Assembly: GCA_945865535.1 (NCBI GenBank)
Contig: CAMBDW010000009.1
Location: 1 to 64,000, forward strand
Source of the DNA: Chryseobacterium gleum
GTDB lineage: Bacteria; Bacteroidota; Bacteroidia; Flavobacteriales; BACL11
Length of the DNA stretch: 64,000 nucleotides
Reading direction: 5' to 3'
Shown: positions 28,975 through 37,272 of the stretch, piece by piece
How positions within the stretch are numbered: the stretch's first letter is position 1
Layout of the letters: each line of letters opens with the position of its first letter
Program-made: the position numbers and the translations under genes
Notes under the pieces: generated by a model
Databases searched by the model: none
Seen by the model: only the letters and a program-made list of their open reading frames with translations
Told to the model about the DNA's origin: nothing

Positions 28975-31404
28975 ATGAGAAAGATTTGCACATTATTGAT
29001 GATTGGCATGCTATTTTTTGAAGCTGCAAAGGCACAAAAAATAAGCGGTACAATAACGGATGCTACCACCAAAGAAGCATTAATTGGAGTAAATATAGTT
29101 TTAACTAATGGAGGAGGAACTTCTACTGACATTGATGGGAAATACTTATTGCAAATTGCAGAAGGAGAGCAAAAAATAAGCTTTAAATATATTGGATATG
29201 AAAATATTGTAAAAACAATAACTGTGCAAAAAAATGAAAGCAAAACTCTTAATATTGCGCTATCCCCATCAACCAAACAGTTAGGTACTGTTGTAGTATC
29301 GGCAGGTAGGTTTGAGCAAAAAATTGAGGAAATTACCGTATCCATGGAAGTAATCAAACCATCATTAATTGAAAATAAAAATACTACTGACATCCAAACA
29401 GTTATGGATCAAATTCCAGGAGTAAATATTACTGACGGACAAGCTAATATTAGAGGGGGTAGCGGCTGGAGTTATGGTGCAGGCACAAGAGTACTGGTTA
29501 TGGTTGATGATATGCCACTTATTTCTGGAGATGCAGGCCAAGTACAGTGGAAACTGATTGCTACTGAAAACATCAATCAAGTGGAAGTAATTAAGGGGGC
29601 TGCTTCAGCTCTTTATGGCTCCTCTGCATTAAATGGGATTATAAATATCCGTACTGCTTTCCCAAGTCAAAAAGATATTGATAAAAATGAACTTCCTGGA
29701 TTTACAAAAGTAAATATGCATTTTGGACTAATTGATAAGCCGCAAAGAGAGGTTTTAAATTGGAATGGAGACAAAAGAAGAGCTTTTAAAGGCATTGAAT
29801 TTTTACAATCCATGAAGCTAAATAATCTAGACTTATCATTAGGAGGGAATATCTTTAAAGATGATGGTTTTAGAAAGGGTGAAATAACAGATCGAAAAAG
29901 ATTTAATATAAATTCTACTTATAAAAGTAAAAAAATTGAAGGCTTATCCTATGGGGTAAATGGAAATTTCTTATTTCAAACAACAGGATCTGCAATAGTT
30001 TGGGATGGGTACGATAGGGCTTACATTCCCCTTAATAATGAGATAACAAATACTAATGGCGATACTTATAATGTTGATCCATTTGTCACTTATTTAACTG
30101 GAAACAATAGGCATTCATTAAGAACAAGATATTTAAAAGTTGTAAATGATAACAGCACTAAAGGTCAAGATGATGGGCAGGATAACGAATCTGAAACCTA
30201 TTATACTGACTACCAATGGCAGAAAAATATTGAGGCCTATAATTTACGAATTACAACAGGAACAACTAACGAGATGGTGTATGCTCGTTCAGATATATTT
30301 CAGGGAAATAACACCCGAGAAAACCATTCACTATATACTCAAGTGGATAAAAAAATGGGACGAGTAAATTTATCTTTTGGAGCAAGATATGAAAACTTTA
30401 AAATTAGTTCAGAGAAAAAATATCTGATTGATGGAGACTCTTTAAAAAGTTTTTCGGCAGGGAAACCTGTTTTTAGAACTGGAATAAATTACCAAGCTGC
30501 AGAAGCTACATATTTAAGGGCTTCTTGGGGGCAAGGTTATAGATTTCCATCAATGGCTGAGCTATTTATCTCTACCAATCAAGCAGGAATTGAAATATAT
30601 CCAAACCCTGAACTAAAACCTGAAAGTGGTTGGAGTTCAGAACTTGGCATTAAACAAGGAGTAAAAGTTGGAAACTGGATGGGGTACTTAGATCTTGCGG
30701 GATTCTTAATGCAATATGATGATATGATGGAATTTTCGTTTGGTAAATTTGCTGCAAATCAGCCCGATCCTTCAGACCCTTCTGGTTTTGGTTCTTTAAA
30801 TTTTTATGGTCTAGGCTTTAAGTCTATAAATGTAGGAAAAACACAAATTTCTGGAATTGAAGTAACTATAACGGGTCAAGGTAAAATTAACAATGCATTA
30901 GCAATAAATCTACTTGCAGGATACACCTACATGCAGCCAATTTCATTGAGCCCTGATGAAGTTTATGAAGTGCTTGATGAGCCAATGTATCTTAATGGTG
31001 GTGCTACTATTATTGATAGCTTAACTTATAGTAATAGTAGTTCAGACCCTTCTATACTTAAATATCGCTATACTCATATTGCTAAAACAGATGTTGAAAT
31101 AATTTACAAAAAAACATCTATTGGAGGGAGTTTGCGATATAATGATTTTATGAAAAATATTGACAAAGTATTTACAGAAGAACTTATTGGTGGTGACAAT
31201 GGCCTAATTCCTGGAATAAACAAATCAAGAGAACAATATAAAAATGGAGATTTTATTATTGATGCAAGATTGGGCTATCAATTCAATGATATGCTACGAC
31301 TTGGTTTTGTTGTAAATAATCTGCTGAATAGGGAATACACGACACGACCAGCTACAATGATGGCACCAAGAACTTTTGCTTTTCAATTAGCGCTTAAAAT
31401 ATAG
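28975..31404 (+). CDS. TonB-dependent receptor with carboxypeptidase-regulatory-like domain
   Basis: Outer-membrane importer of 809 residues. Order: signal peptide (ends AAKAQ), CarboxypepD_reg-like Ig domain at about 22-105 (ISGTITDATTKEALIGVNIVL), plug at about 115-220 (DIQTVMDQIPGVNITDGQANIRGGSGWSYG split over the plug core; VEVIKGAASALYGSSALNGIINI) and a 22-strand barrel ending FAFQLALKI. No SusD partner is adjacent, so a small-ligand role (siderophore, cobalamin or metal) is more likely than polysaccharide uptake, but the substrate is unknown. Confidence 0.92.
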   Translation: MRKICTLLMIGMLFFEAAKAQKISGTITDATTKEALIGVNIVLTNGGGTSTDIDGKYLLQIAEGEQKISFKYIGYENIVKTITVQKNESKTLNIALSPSTKQLGTVVVSAGRFEQKIEEITVSMEVIKPSLIENKNTTDIQTVMDQIPGVNITDGQANIRGGSGWSYGAGTRVLVMVDDMPLISGDAGQVQWKLIATENINQVEVIKGAASALYGSSALNGIINIRTAFPSQKDIDKNELPGFTKVNMHFGLIDKPQREVLNWNGDKRRAFKGIEFLQSMKLNNLDLSLGGNIFKDDGFRKGEITDRKRFNINSTYKSKKIEGLSYGVNGNFLFQTTGSAIVWDGYDRAYIPLNNEITNTNGDTYNVDPFVTYLTGNNRHSLRTRYLKVVNDNSTKGQDDGQDNESETYYTDYQWQKNIEAYNLRITTGTTNEMVYARSDIFQGNNTRENHSLYTQVDKKMGRVNLSFGARYENFKISSEKKYLIDGDSLKSFSAGKPVFRTGINYQAAEATYLRASWGQGYRFPSMAELFISTNQAGIEIYPNPELKPESGWSSELGIKQGVKVGNWMGYLDLAGFLMQYDDMMEFSFGKFAANQPDPSDPSGFGSLNFYGLGFKSINVGKTQISGIEVTITGQGKINNALAINLLAGYTYMQPISLSPDEVYEVLDEPMYLNGGATIIDSLTYSNSSSDPSILKYRYTHIAKTDVEIIYKKTSIGGSLRYNDFMKNIDKVFTEELIGGDNGLIPGINKSREQYKNGDFIIDARLGYQFNDMLRLGFVVNNLLNREYTTRPATMMAPRTFAFQLALKI

Positions 31405-31405
31405 C

Positions 31406-32119
31406 ATGAAAGTAATTGGGATTATCCCTAGTAGATACAGCTCAACAAGATTTCCAGGCAAACCATTAGTAGATATTCTTGGCAAAAGCATGATTCAAAG
31501 AGTATATGAACAATCCAAAAAATGTGCTTCACTTACAGATGTAATAGTCGCTACTGATGACAGCAGAATTTACAATCATGTTTTAGGCTTTGGAGGGAAA
31601 GCTGAAATGACATCCAAAAGACATAAAACAGGAACAGAAAGGTGCAATGAAGTGGCTCAAAATTTACATACTCCATTTGATGTTATTGTAAATATTCAAG
31701 GTGATGAACCACTGATAAATCCTTTACAAATAAATGAAATAATTCAACTTTTTGATGATCCAAAAACACAAATAGGAACACTGGCAAAAAAGATTGATGA
31801 TACAGCAACTCTTGAGGATGAAAACACTCCAAAAGCCATTTTTGATACACAAGGAAATGCTCTAAATTTTTCCAGAAAAATTTCAAATATAGCCACTGAA
31901 TTCACATATTATAAACATATCGGAATTTATGCTTATAAAAAAGATGTCTTAGAGAAAATATGCCAATTACAAGAAAGTACTAATGAAAAAAAAGAACGCT
32001 TAGAACAGTTAAGATGGCTTGATAATAACTATACCATTAAGGTAGGGATTACCAATTTTCAGACACTTTCGGTTGACACCCCTGAAGATATTGAAAAAAT
32101 TAAAGTTCAAATGAGATAA
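31406..32119 (+). CDS. kdsB: 3-deoxy-manno-octulosonate cytidylyltransferase
   Basis: Activates Kdo as CMP-Kdo for the lipopolysaccharide inner core. 237 residues: the N-terminal VIGIIPSRYSSTRFPGKPL motif, VIVATDD, KRHKTGTERCNE and VNIQGDEPLI are the expected substrate- and metal-binding segments. One base after the TonB receptor stop. It confirms Kdo-containing LPS, relevant to the glycosyltransferase genes 2 kb away. Confidence 0.95.
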   Translation: MKVIGIIPSRYSSTRFPGKPLVDILGKSMIQRVYEQSKKCASLTDVIVATDDSRIYNHVLGFGGKAEMTSKRHKTGTERCNEVAQNLHTPFDVIVNIQGDEPLINPLQINEIIQLFDDPKTQIGTLAKKIDDTATLEDENTPKAIFDTQGNALNFSRKISNIATEFTYYKHIGIYAYKKDVLEKICQLQESTNEKKERLEQLRWLDNNYTIKVGITNFQTLSVDTPEDIEKIKVQMR

Positions 32120-32137
32120 AATGTTTAATTTCGCACT

Positions 32138-33118
32138 ATGAATAAATCCGTTGCACATTATATTTCTGAATTACTTTTTTTACACGATTGCGTAATTGTA
32201 CCAGAATTTGGTGGTTTTGTAGGAAACAAAAAATCAGCTCAATTAAATAAAACTACTGGAACATTAACGCCTCCATCAAAACAAATTTTATTCAATACAA
32301 ATCTTAAAATAAATGATGGTTTATTGATTACACATATTGCAAATAAAGAAGGGATTCCACAAAAAATTGCAAAACAAAATGTGGAGCTATTTTCAAATGA
32401 GAACAATACCAAACTATCTGCTTCAAAAGTATTAAGACTAGAAAATATTGGTTTATTCACAGCAGGAAAAGAAGGGAACATTATCTTTTTACAAGATAGT
32501 TCAACAAATTACAGTTTAGACGCTTTTGGCATGAAGCCAACTTACAACAAAACCATTGTAAGAAAAACTGAAACTGAGAAACAAGTAGAGGCAACAGTAC
32601 AAACAATAAGAACTACAAGCAGAAATCCTAAGGCATTATTTCGGGCTGCAGCAGTCATTATTCCATTAGTTGCACTTTCGTATTTAAGCATCTCTCAACA
32701 AGACAGAATCAATAGTATTTATAGCCAAATGGCAACACTGAATCCATTTGCCTCAACTGAAATAGTTGAAGAAGTTATAAAATCTGATGCTGAAAAAACA
32801 GTAGAAATTGAAGTAATGAATACTCCAATAACTAACATTATTGAAGAACTATTAGTCATTAAAATACCTGAAGCAGAAGTATTTTCAGTCATTACGCCTG
32901 AGAAAACGCATTTCTTAATTGTCGGAGCTTTTGCAGATCAAAAGAATGCAAATAATATGCTTAACACGCTTTACAATAGTAACAATAGTCCTGAAATTTT
33001 AGAAGGTGAGGGTCTTATAAAAGTGAGTTACGATTCTTTTTACAATAAAGAAGATGCTGAATTTGCTTTAAAGGAAATCAAGCAAGAAATTCCTGAAGCT
33101 TGGTTACTTACTAAATAA
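32138..33118 (+). CDS. CCDC81-type HU domain protein with C-terminal SPOR domain
   Basis: Bacteroidota-type protein of 326 residues. Residues 1-60 (VAHYISELLFLHDCVIVPEFGGFVGN) and about 65-130 match the paired HU-CCDC81 domains; a single transmembrane helix lies near 165-185 (AAAVIIPLVALSYLSI); the last 75 residues (HFLIVGAFADQKNANNML ... VSYDSFYNKEDAEFAL) form a SPOR domain expected to bind denuded peptidoglycan in the periplasm. The HU part would therefore be cytoplasmic. Function is unknown; a link between the envelope or division site and nucleic acid is only suggested by the domain pairing. Confidence 0.85.
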   Translation: MNKSVAHYISELLFLHDCVIVPEFGGFVGNKKSAQLNKTTGTLTPPSKQILFNTNLKINDGLLITHIANKEGIPQKIAKQNVELFSNENNTKLSASKVLRLENIGLFTAGKEGNIIFLQDSSTNYSLDAFGMKPTYNKTIVRKTETEKQVEATVQTIRTTSRNPKALFRAAAVIIPLVALSYLSISQQDRINSIYSQMATLNPFASTEIVEEVIKSDAEKTVEIEVMNTPITNIIEELLVIKIPEAEVFSVITPEKTHFLIVGAFADQKNANNMLNTLYNSNNSPEILEGEGLIKVSYDSFYNKEDAEFALKEIKQEIPEAWLLTK

Positions 33119-33121
33119 AAT

Positions 33122-33631
33122 ATGATCGCAAAAACGCCAAGCCAATCAAGAGCAATTTTAACAGAAATTGTTTTGCCAAATGATACCAATAACTTAAACA
33201 ATTTGATGGGGGGACGCTTATTACATTGGATGGATATTGCGGCTGCTATCACGGCTCACAGGCATTGCAATCGAACTTGTGTAACGGCTTCTGTCAACAA
33301 TGTTTCTTTCGAGCATCCCATCCCAAAAGGAAGTATTGTAACCCTTGAAGCAAATATTTCTAGAGCTTTTTCTTCATCTATGGAAATATTTATTGACGTA
33401 TGGACTGAAGATACCTTGTCGGGCAATAAAACAAAATGCAATGAAGCGATTTATACTTTTGTAGCTGTTGATGCTATGGGAAAACCAGCAAAAGTTTCGG
33501 AGGTAAAACCAGAAACAGAATTAGAAAAGAAACGCTTTGATGGGGCGCTTAGAAGAAGACAACTTTCTCTTATATTAGCAGGTAAACTAAAAGCCAGTGA
33601 AGCTTCAGAGTTAAAAGCTTTATTCGTTTAA
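33122..33631 (+). CDS. Acyl-CoA thioesterase (hotdog fold)
   Basis: 169-residue hotdog-fold enzyme of the YciA/ACOT type, hydrolysing acyl-CoA to free acid and CoA. The diagnostic helix reads NNLMGGRLLHWMDIAAAITAHRHC, and CVTASVNNVSFEHPIPKG forms the following strand. It starts 3 bases after the HU/SPOR stop, so the two are likely co-transcribed. Chain-length preference unknown. Its 3' end marks the edge of the anomalous glycosyltransferase island. Confidence 0.88.
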   Translation: MIAKTPSQSRAILTEIVLPNDTNNLNNLMGGRLLHWMDIAAAITAHRHCNRTCVTASVNNVSFEHPIPKGSIVTLEANISRAFSSSMEIFIDVWTEDTLSGNKTKCNEAIYTFVAVDAMGKPAKVSEVKPETELEKKRFDGALRRRQLSLILAGKLKASEASELKALFV

Positions 33632-33827
33632 AAATAAATTTTCACACGTCCAGAGAAATTGAGCATTACCAGAATGACGTTCCTAACCGCATGATGAATA
33701 AGAAAGCTTAATTAGTCGAGCTTCCATCCTCTAAGCTGAGACTGAAAGTATTTTTTCATAATTATGTTTACCACTAAAAAAATGCAGAGGCCATATATCA
33801 GCAATTTATTATGGGACATAATAAAGA
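33632..33827. other. Non-coding edge of the anomalous GC-richer segment
   Basis: 196 bases without a convincing gene. Hand count of 33661-33720 gives 24 G/C in 60, above typical local intergenic DNA. It contains a 9-bp inverted repeat TTTATTATG/CATAATAAA (33805-33813 and 33817-33825, 3-nt loop), just after the glycosyltransferase stop; it lacks a T-tract, so it is a poor terminator. Confidence 0.4.
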
Positions 33828-34838
33828 CTATTCGCGAAGCAGGCGACGAATCTCTTTTGCGACCAGTTCAGCAGTAACCCCGACCATGCATAACTGGTAG
33901 ACACTCTGTGAACATGCCCCTCTTCCATCTTTAGTACAAGGTCTACAAGCAAGATCCATTTCTATCGTTACAATCTGCTCACTTGTGGTAAACCCAAACG
34001 CAGTAGGGCCCATTAATGAGATGGCCTTAACTCCCAACACATCAGCAACATGCAATAATCCTGTATCTGCAGATACCACAAGAGAAGACTGCTCTATTAA
34101 TGCACAACTCTCAACAAGAGAGAGCTTGCCTGCAAGGTTTTGCACCTTTGTAGGACTAATCGCTTTTAATTCCTCACAGAAAGTATCTTCTTTACCTCCA
34201 AGAATTATGAAGGATCTCTCCGGCATTAAAGTGATGAGCTTTTTCCAATGATCCAAAGGCCATCTTTTCATCTCCCATGCCGCAGAAGGAACTAGAACAA
34301 TAAGGTTCGTATTTTTCAAGAAAGGAAGCACTTTTTGACGGTTTTCTTTAGTAAAATTCCAGGATACCATTTTTTGTCTTGTGCTAGGAAGTATCTCCCA
34401 CTTCTTCAAAGGACGGAAGAAAGATTCAATACCTCTAAATGGCCAAGGAAAAGTATTAATCCGGAATGAAAAAAGCAGAATTCTTTTCAAACGATCTTTT
34501 GGTCTTTTCAACCAGTGTGGCCTCTTCGCAAGAGTCATTCTTAAGTAAATAGAGAGCAGATTTGAACGCAAATTATTGTGAGCATCATAAACATGATCAT
34601 ATTTTTCAAAACGCAGATTCTTGGCCAGCTTCAAAAGCCCGACCAATCCTTCTTTTTTATTAAAAGACCATACATGATTGACATGTGAGTTAAGTTTAAC
34701 AAGGTAATCAAACTCACTTCTAGTAACCCAGTCAATCTGGGCATCTGGGTATTTCTGACGGATTAATTCAACCACTGCCGAACACTGGACAATGTCACCA
34801 AAACTGGAAAAGCGAATAATTAAAACTTTATTTATCAT
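33828..34838 (-). CDS. Glycosyltransferase family 9 (heptosyltransferase-like), compositionally foreign
   Basis: Complete GT-B glycosyltransferase of about 336 residues: N-terminal VLIIRFSSFGDIVQCSAVVELI, DHVYDAHNNLRSNLL, VLVPSAAWEMKRWPLDHW, and the donor-site SADTGLLHVADVLGVKAISLMGPT. The C-terminus has CRPCTKDGRGACSQ. Such enzymes add heptose or similar sugars to the LPS core. Hand counts of six 60-base lines (33841, 33901, 34081, 34141, 34201, 34741) give 23-31 G/C, against 13-16 in the neighbouring native lines at 34921 and 34981; one further line inside the gene (34441) gives 20. This suggests acquisition. The start (ATG 34838, or 34841) overlaps the end of a truncated native paralogue by 11 bases. 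Confidence 0.85.
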   Translation of the reverse strand: MINKVLIIRFSSFGDIVQCSAVVELIRQKYPDAQIDWVTRSEFDYLVKLNSHVNHVWSFNKKEGLVGLLKLAKNLRFEKYDHVYDAHNNLRSNLLSIYLRMTLAKRPHWLKRPKDRLKRILLFSFRINTFPWPFRGIESFFRPLKKWEILPSTRQKMVSWNFTKENRQKVLPFLKNTNLIVLVPSAAWEMKRWPLDHWKKLITLMPERSFIILGGKEDTFCEELKAISPTKVQNLAGKLSLVESCALIEQSSLVVSADTGLLHVADVLGVKAISLMGPTAFGFTTSEQIVTIEMDLACRPCTKDGRGACSQSVYQLCMVGVTAELVAKEIRRLLRE

Positions 34839-35310
34839 CATTATCATTTGATAAGAGACCAAATCCCTCTATAATGGAATCCTTCACAATGGCATTTATA
34901 TTAAAAAATTTCACAGTATCTAGATACCTATCCACTATGTGAACATCCGGTAAAATATTTTTTTTAAAACTTGTTAAAAGAAATTTCTCCCAATTCAATT
35001 TATTAAAACTTTTAGCAGCAAATCCTAATCTAATTTTTAAAATTTGAGTTCGTAAATTATTATGCAAATCAATTACATAATCATAATTTTCTTTTTTTAA
35101 ATCAGAAATTACCTCTTTAATAGAATTATTAATTTGAAAGACAGCATCCACATTTGGATTGTTTTTAAAAAGAGTAACGAAAGGTGCTTTTGTAAGGAAA
35201 TGAACCTGAGCATTCAACTGTTTTTTTAGCATTCTTACAACAGGAGTTGTAAGCACAATATCTCCAATTGAGGAGAATCTTACTACTAATATTTTAAGTG
35301 TTTCTTGCAC
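34828..35310 (-). pseudogene. Truncated native glycosyltransferase family 9 gene (N-terminal half)
   Basis: 160 residues, about half of the normal 340. It opens like a heptosyltransferase (LKILVVRFSSIGDIVLTTPVVRMLKKQL) and keeps YDYVIDLHNNLRTQILKIRLGF, but breaks off after EGFGL, leaving only LLSNDNDDK before the stop. The C-terminal donor-binding domain with the nucleotide-sugar site is missing. The start is GTG. AT content matches the rest of the chromosome. The second family-9 gene begins inside its last codons, so it probably still serves as the transcribed leader for that gene. It could be translated, but is unlikely to be active alone. Confidence 0.8.
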
Positions 35311-35334
35311 AGGGTAAAACTAAGAAATTTATCC

Positions 35335-35342
35335 TAGTTTTG
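35335..35342 (+). promoter_or_regulatory. Candidate -7 promoter element of tatD, very close to the start codon
   Basis: TAGTTTTG, full TAnnTTTG match, only 5 bases before the tatD ATG. A normal start-site distance would put transcription initiation at or within the start codon, so the mRNA may be leaderless. Confidence 0.5.
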
Positions 35343-35347
35343 CACTC

Positions 35348-36121
35348 ATGCAATTTATTGATAGCCACAGCCATTTATATAGCGAACAGTTTGATAAAGA
35401 CAGATCAAAAGTTGTTTCGGACGCGATAGCACTAGGAGTTACTACTTTTTTATTGCCAAATATATCAAGTAATTACACTGAAAGAATGCTTACTCTCTGC
35501 AGTGAATTTCCAAATAATTGTTTTCCAATGATAGGTTTACATCCTTGTGATGTAAGGGAAGAAAATTATGATCAAGAAATTGCTCATGTAGTAGAACAAT
35601 TAGCTGCAGGAAATTACATTGGAGTGGGAGAAATTGGGCTAGATTTATATTGGGATAAAACTAATCTAGAAATTCAGAAAAAAGCATTTATTTTTCAAGT
35701 AGAATTAGCAAAAAAGCACCAATTACCTATTGCAATTCATGTCCGAGATTCTTTTAATGAAGCCATTGAGATAATTGAGGGGTTAAATGATGAAACTCTA
35801 AGAGGTGTGTTTCATTGCTTTTCTGGAGAGATGAAAGATGCCAAAAAAATAATCGATTTAGGAGGATTTTATCTGGGAATTGGAGGGGTATTAACATTTA
35901 AAAATTCAGGGCTTGATAAAACAATAGCTGAAATAGATTTAAAACACTTAATTTTAGAAACAGATGCTCCTTACCTTGCTCCTGCTCCTTTTAGAGGAGA
36001 AAGAAATCAAAGCAAGTATCTTATAAATATTGCTGAAAAACTAGCAGAAGTACATAACATTAGCATTGAAAGGGTGGCAGAGATTACTACTAAAAATGCA
36101 AAACATCTTTTTGGAATATGA
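35348..36121 (+). CDS. tatD: TatD family metal-dependent hydrolase (DNase)
   Basis: TIM-barrel metallohydrolase, 257 residues, members of which act as 3'-5' exonucleases/DNases in DNA repair. Metal ligands are visible in IDSHSHLY (HxH), GEIGLDLY, IHVRDSF, VFHCFSG and ETDAPYLAP. The stop overlaps the asparaginase start by four bases. Family is certain; the physiological substrate is not. Confidence 0.92.
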   Translation: MQFIDSHSHLYSEQFDKDRSKVVSDAIALGVTTFLLPNISSNYTERMLTLCSEFPNNCFPMIGLHPCDVREENYDQEIAHVVEQLAAGNYIGVGEIGLDLYWDKTNLEIQKKAFIFQVELAKKHQLPIAIHVRDSFNEAIEIIEGLNDETLRGVFHCFSGEMKDAKKIIDLGGFYLGIGGVLTFKNSGLDKTIAEIDLKHLILETDAPYLAPAPFRGERNQSKYLINIAEKLAEVHNISIERVAEITTKNAKHLFGI

Positions 36122-37113
36122 AGAAAAAAATATTAATGATTTATAGCGGAGGAACCATTGGAATGATAAAAGATCCAATGAAAAATACCCTTGTTCCCTT
36201 TAATTTTGATAAACTTCTTGAGGCAATTCCTGAGCTCAGAAGTGAACAAATAAATTTATCCACTATCAGCACAAAAAAACCAATTGACTCTAGTAATATG
36301 AGCCCTAGTAATTGGGTAGAAATTGCAAAACTGATAAGCGATAATTATGCTACATATGATAGCTTTGTAGTTCTGCATGGTACAGATACTATGGCCTATA
36401 CGGCATCAGCCCTTAGTTTTATGTTAGAAAATTTGAATAAAGCGGTAATACTTACAGGCTCTCAAATTCCAATTGGGGAAAGAAGGACAGATGCAAAAGA
36501 AAACTTAATTACTTCAGTTGAAATTGCTGGATCAGGAAAAATAAATGAAGTTTGTATTTATTTTGAAGATCAACTTTACAGAGGGAATAGAACGGTAAAA
36601 GTAAATGCAGAACACTTTGAAGCATTTCGTTCTCCTAATTTTCCTGTTTTGGTAGAGGCTGGAGTAAATATCAAATACGAAAATTTCTTAAATAAGGTAA
36701 GTGGGGTATTTAAAACACATATAAATATTTCAGATGATGTAGCAATTTTAAAATTATTTCCTGGTATTACTAGTGCGACTATACAAGCTGTTTTTGATAG
36801 TGCCAAAGGAATAGTAATTGAGAGTTTTGGGACGGGCAACGCACCTACCTCATCAGCATTTTCTCAATTACTTAATAACGCAACTAAAAGTGGAAAGATC
36901 TTAGTAAATATTACCCAATGTTTACACGGAAGTGCTGTTTTAGGACACTATGAAACAAGCGAACCTTTTGGAAAATCAGGAGTTATTTGTGGAAAGGATA
37001 TGACTACAGAAGCTGCAATTACCAAATTAATGTTTCTTTTAGGAAAAGGATTAACGGATGAGCAAATTAAAACTGAATTACAAACCAATTTAAGAGGAGA
37101 GATAAGCAACTAA
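36118..37113 (+). CDS. ansA: L-asparaginase, type I
   Basis: Hydrolyses asparagine to aspartate and ammonia. 331 residues, no signal peptide, so cytoplasmic. Both catalytic threonine segments are present, YSGGTIGMI at the start and VLHGTDTMAYTASAL near 83-97, with the nearby lysine region RRTDAKENL. ATGA overlap with tatD indicates coupling. A tRNA gene follows. Confidence 0.92.
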   Translation: MKKKILMIYSGGTIGMIKDPMKNTLVPFNFDKLLEAIPELRSEQINLSTISTKKPIDSSNMSPSNWVEIAKLISDNYATYDSFVVLHGTDTMAYTASALSFMLENLNKAVILTGSQIPIGERRTDAKENLITSVEIAGSGKINEVCIYFEDQLYRGNRTVKVNAEHFEAFRSPNFPVLVEAGVNIKYENFLNKVSGVFKTHINISDDVAILKLFPGITSATIQAVFDSAKGIVIESFGTGNAPTSSAFSQLLNNATKSGKILVNITQCLHGSAVLGHYETSEPFGKSGVICGKDMTTEAAITKLMFLLGKGLTDEQIKTELQTNLRGEISN

Positions 37114-37117
37114 TTTT

Positions 37118-37125
37118 TAGATTTG
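37118..37125 (+). promoter_or_regulatory. Candidate -7 promoter element of tRNA-Ser
   Basis: TAGATTTG (TAnnTTTG) ending 11 bases before the mature tRNA 5' end. Confidence 0.45.
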
Positions 37126-37136
37126 CAAACTTTATT

Positions 37137-37221
37137 GGTGAGGTGTCAGAGTGGCCGAACGTGCAAGCTTGGAAAGTTTGTGTACAGCAATGTACCGCGG
37201 GTTCGAATCCCGCCCTCACCG
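37137..37221 (+). tRNA. tRNA-Ser (anticodon GGA)
   Basis: Acceptor stem GGTGAGG (37137-37143) pairs with CCTCACC (37214-37220), followed by discriminator G. The anticodon loop TTGGAAA places GGA at 37171-37173, with stem CAAGC/GTTTG. The long variable arm (around TGTACAGCAATGTACC) is the serine-type extra arm, and the T-loop GGTTCGAATCC is standard. The CCA end is not encoded. Reads UCC and UCU codons. Confidence 0.97.
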
Positions 37222-37234
37222 CATAATAAACTAA

Positions 37235-37272
37235 AAAACACTTGTATATCAATAATTTACAAGGTTTTTATT
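37235..37272. terminator. Terminator shared by tRNA-Ser and the TPR gene
   Basis: CTTGTA (37241-37246) pairs with TACAAG (37258-37263); an outer AAAAC/GTTTT stem extends it after one bulge, with A- and T-tracts on opposite sides. It overlaps the TPR gene stop codon (37268-37270). Confidence 0.55.

Noticed and set aside
33805-33825. 9-bp inverted repeat after the foreign glycosyltransferase as a mobile-element end or terminator.
   Set aside because: AT-rich with no T-tract, no target duplication and no matching repeat at the other edge of the segment.
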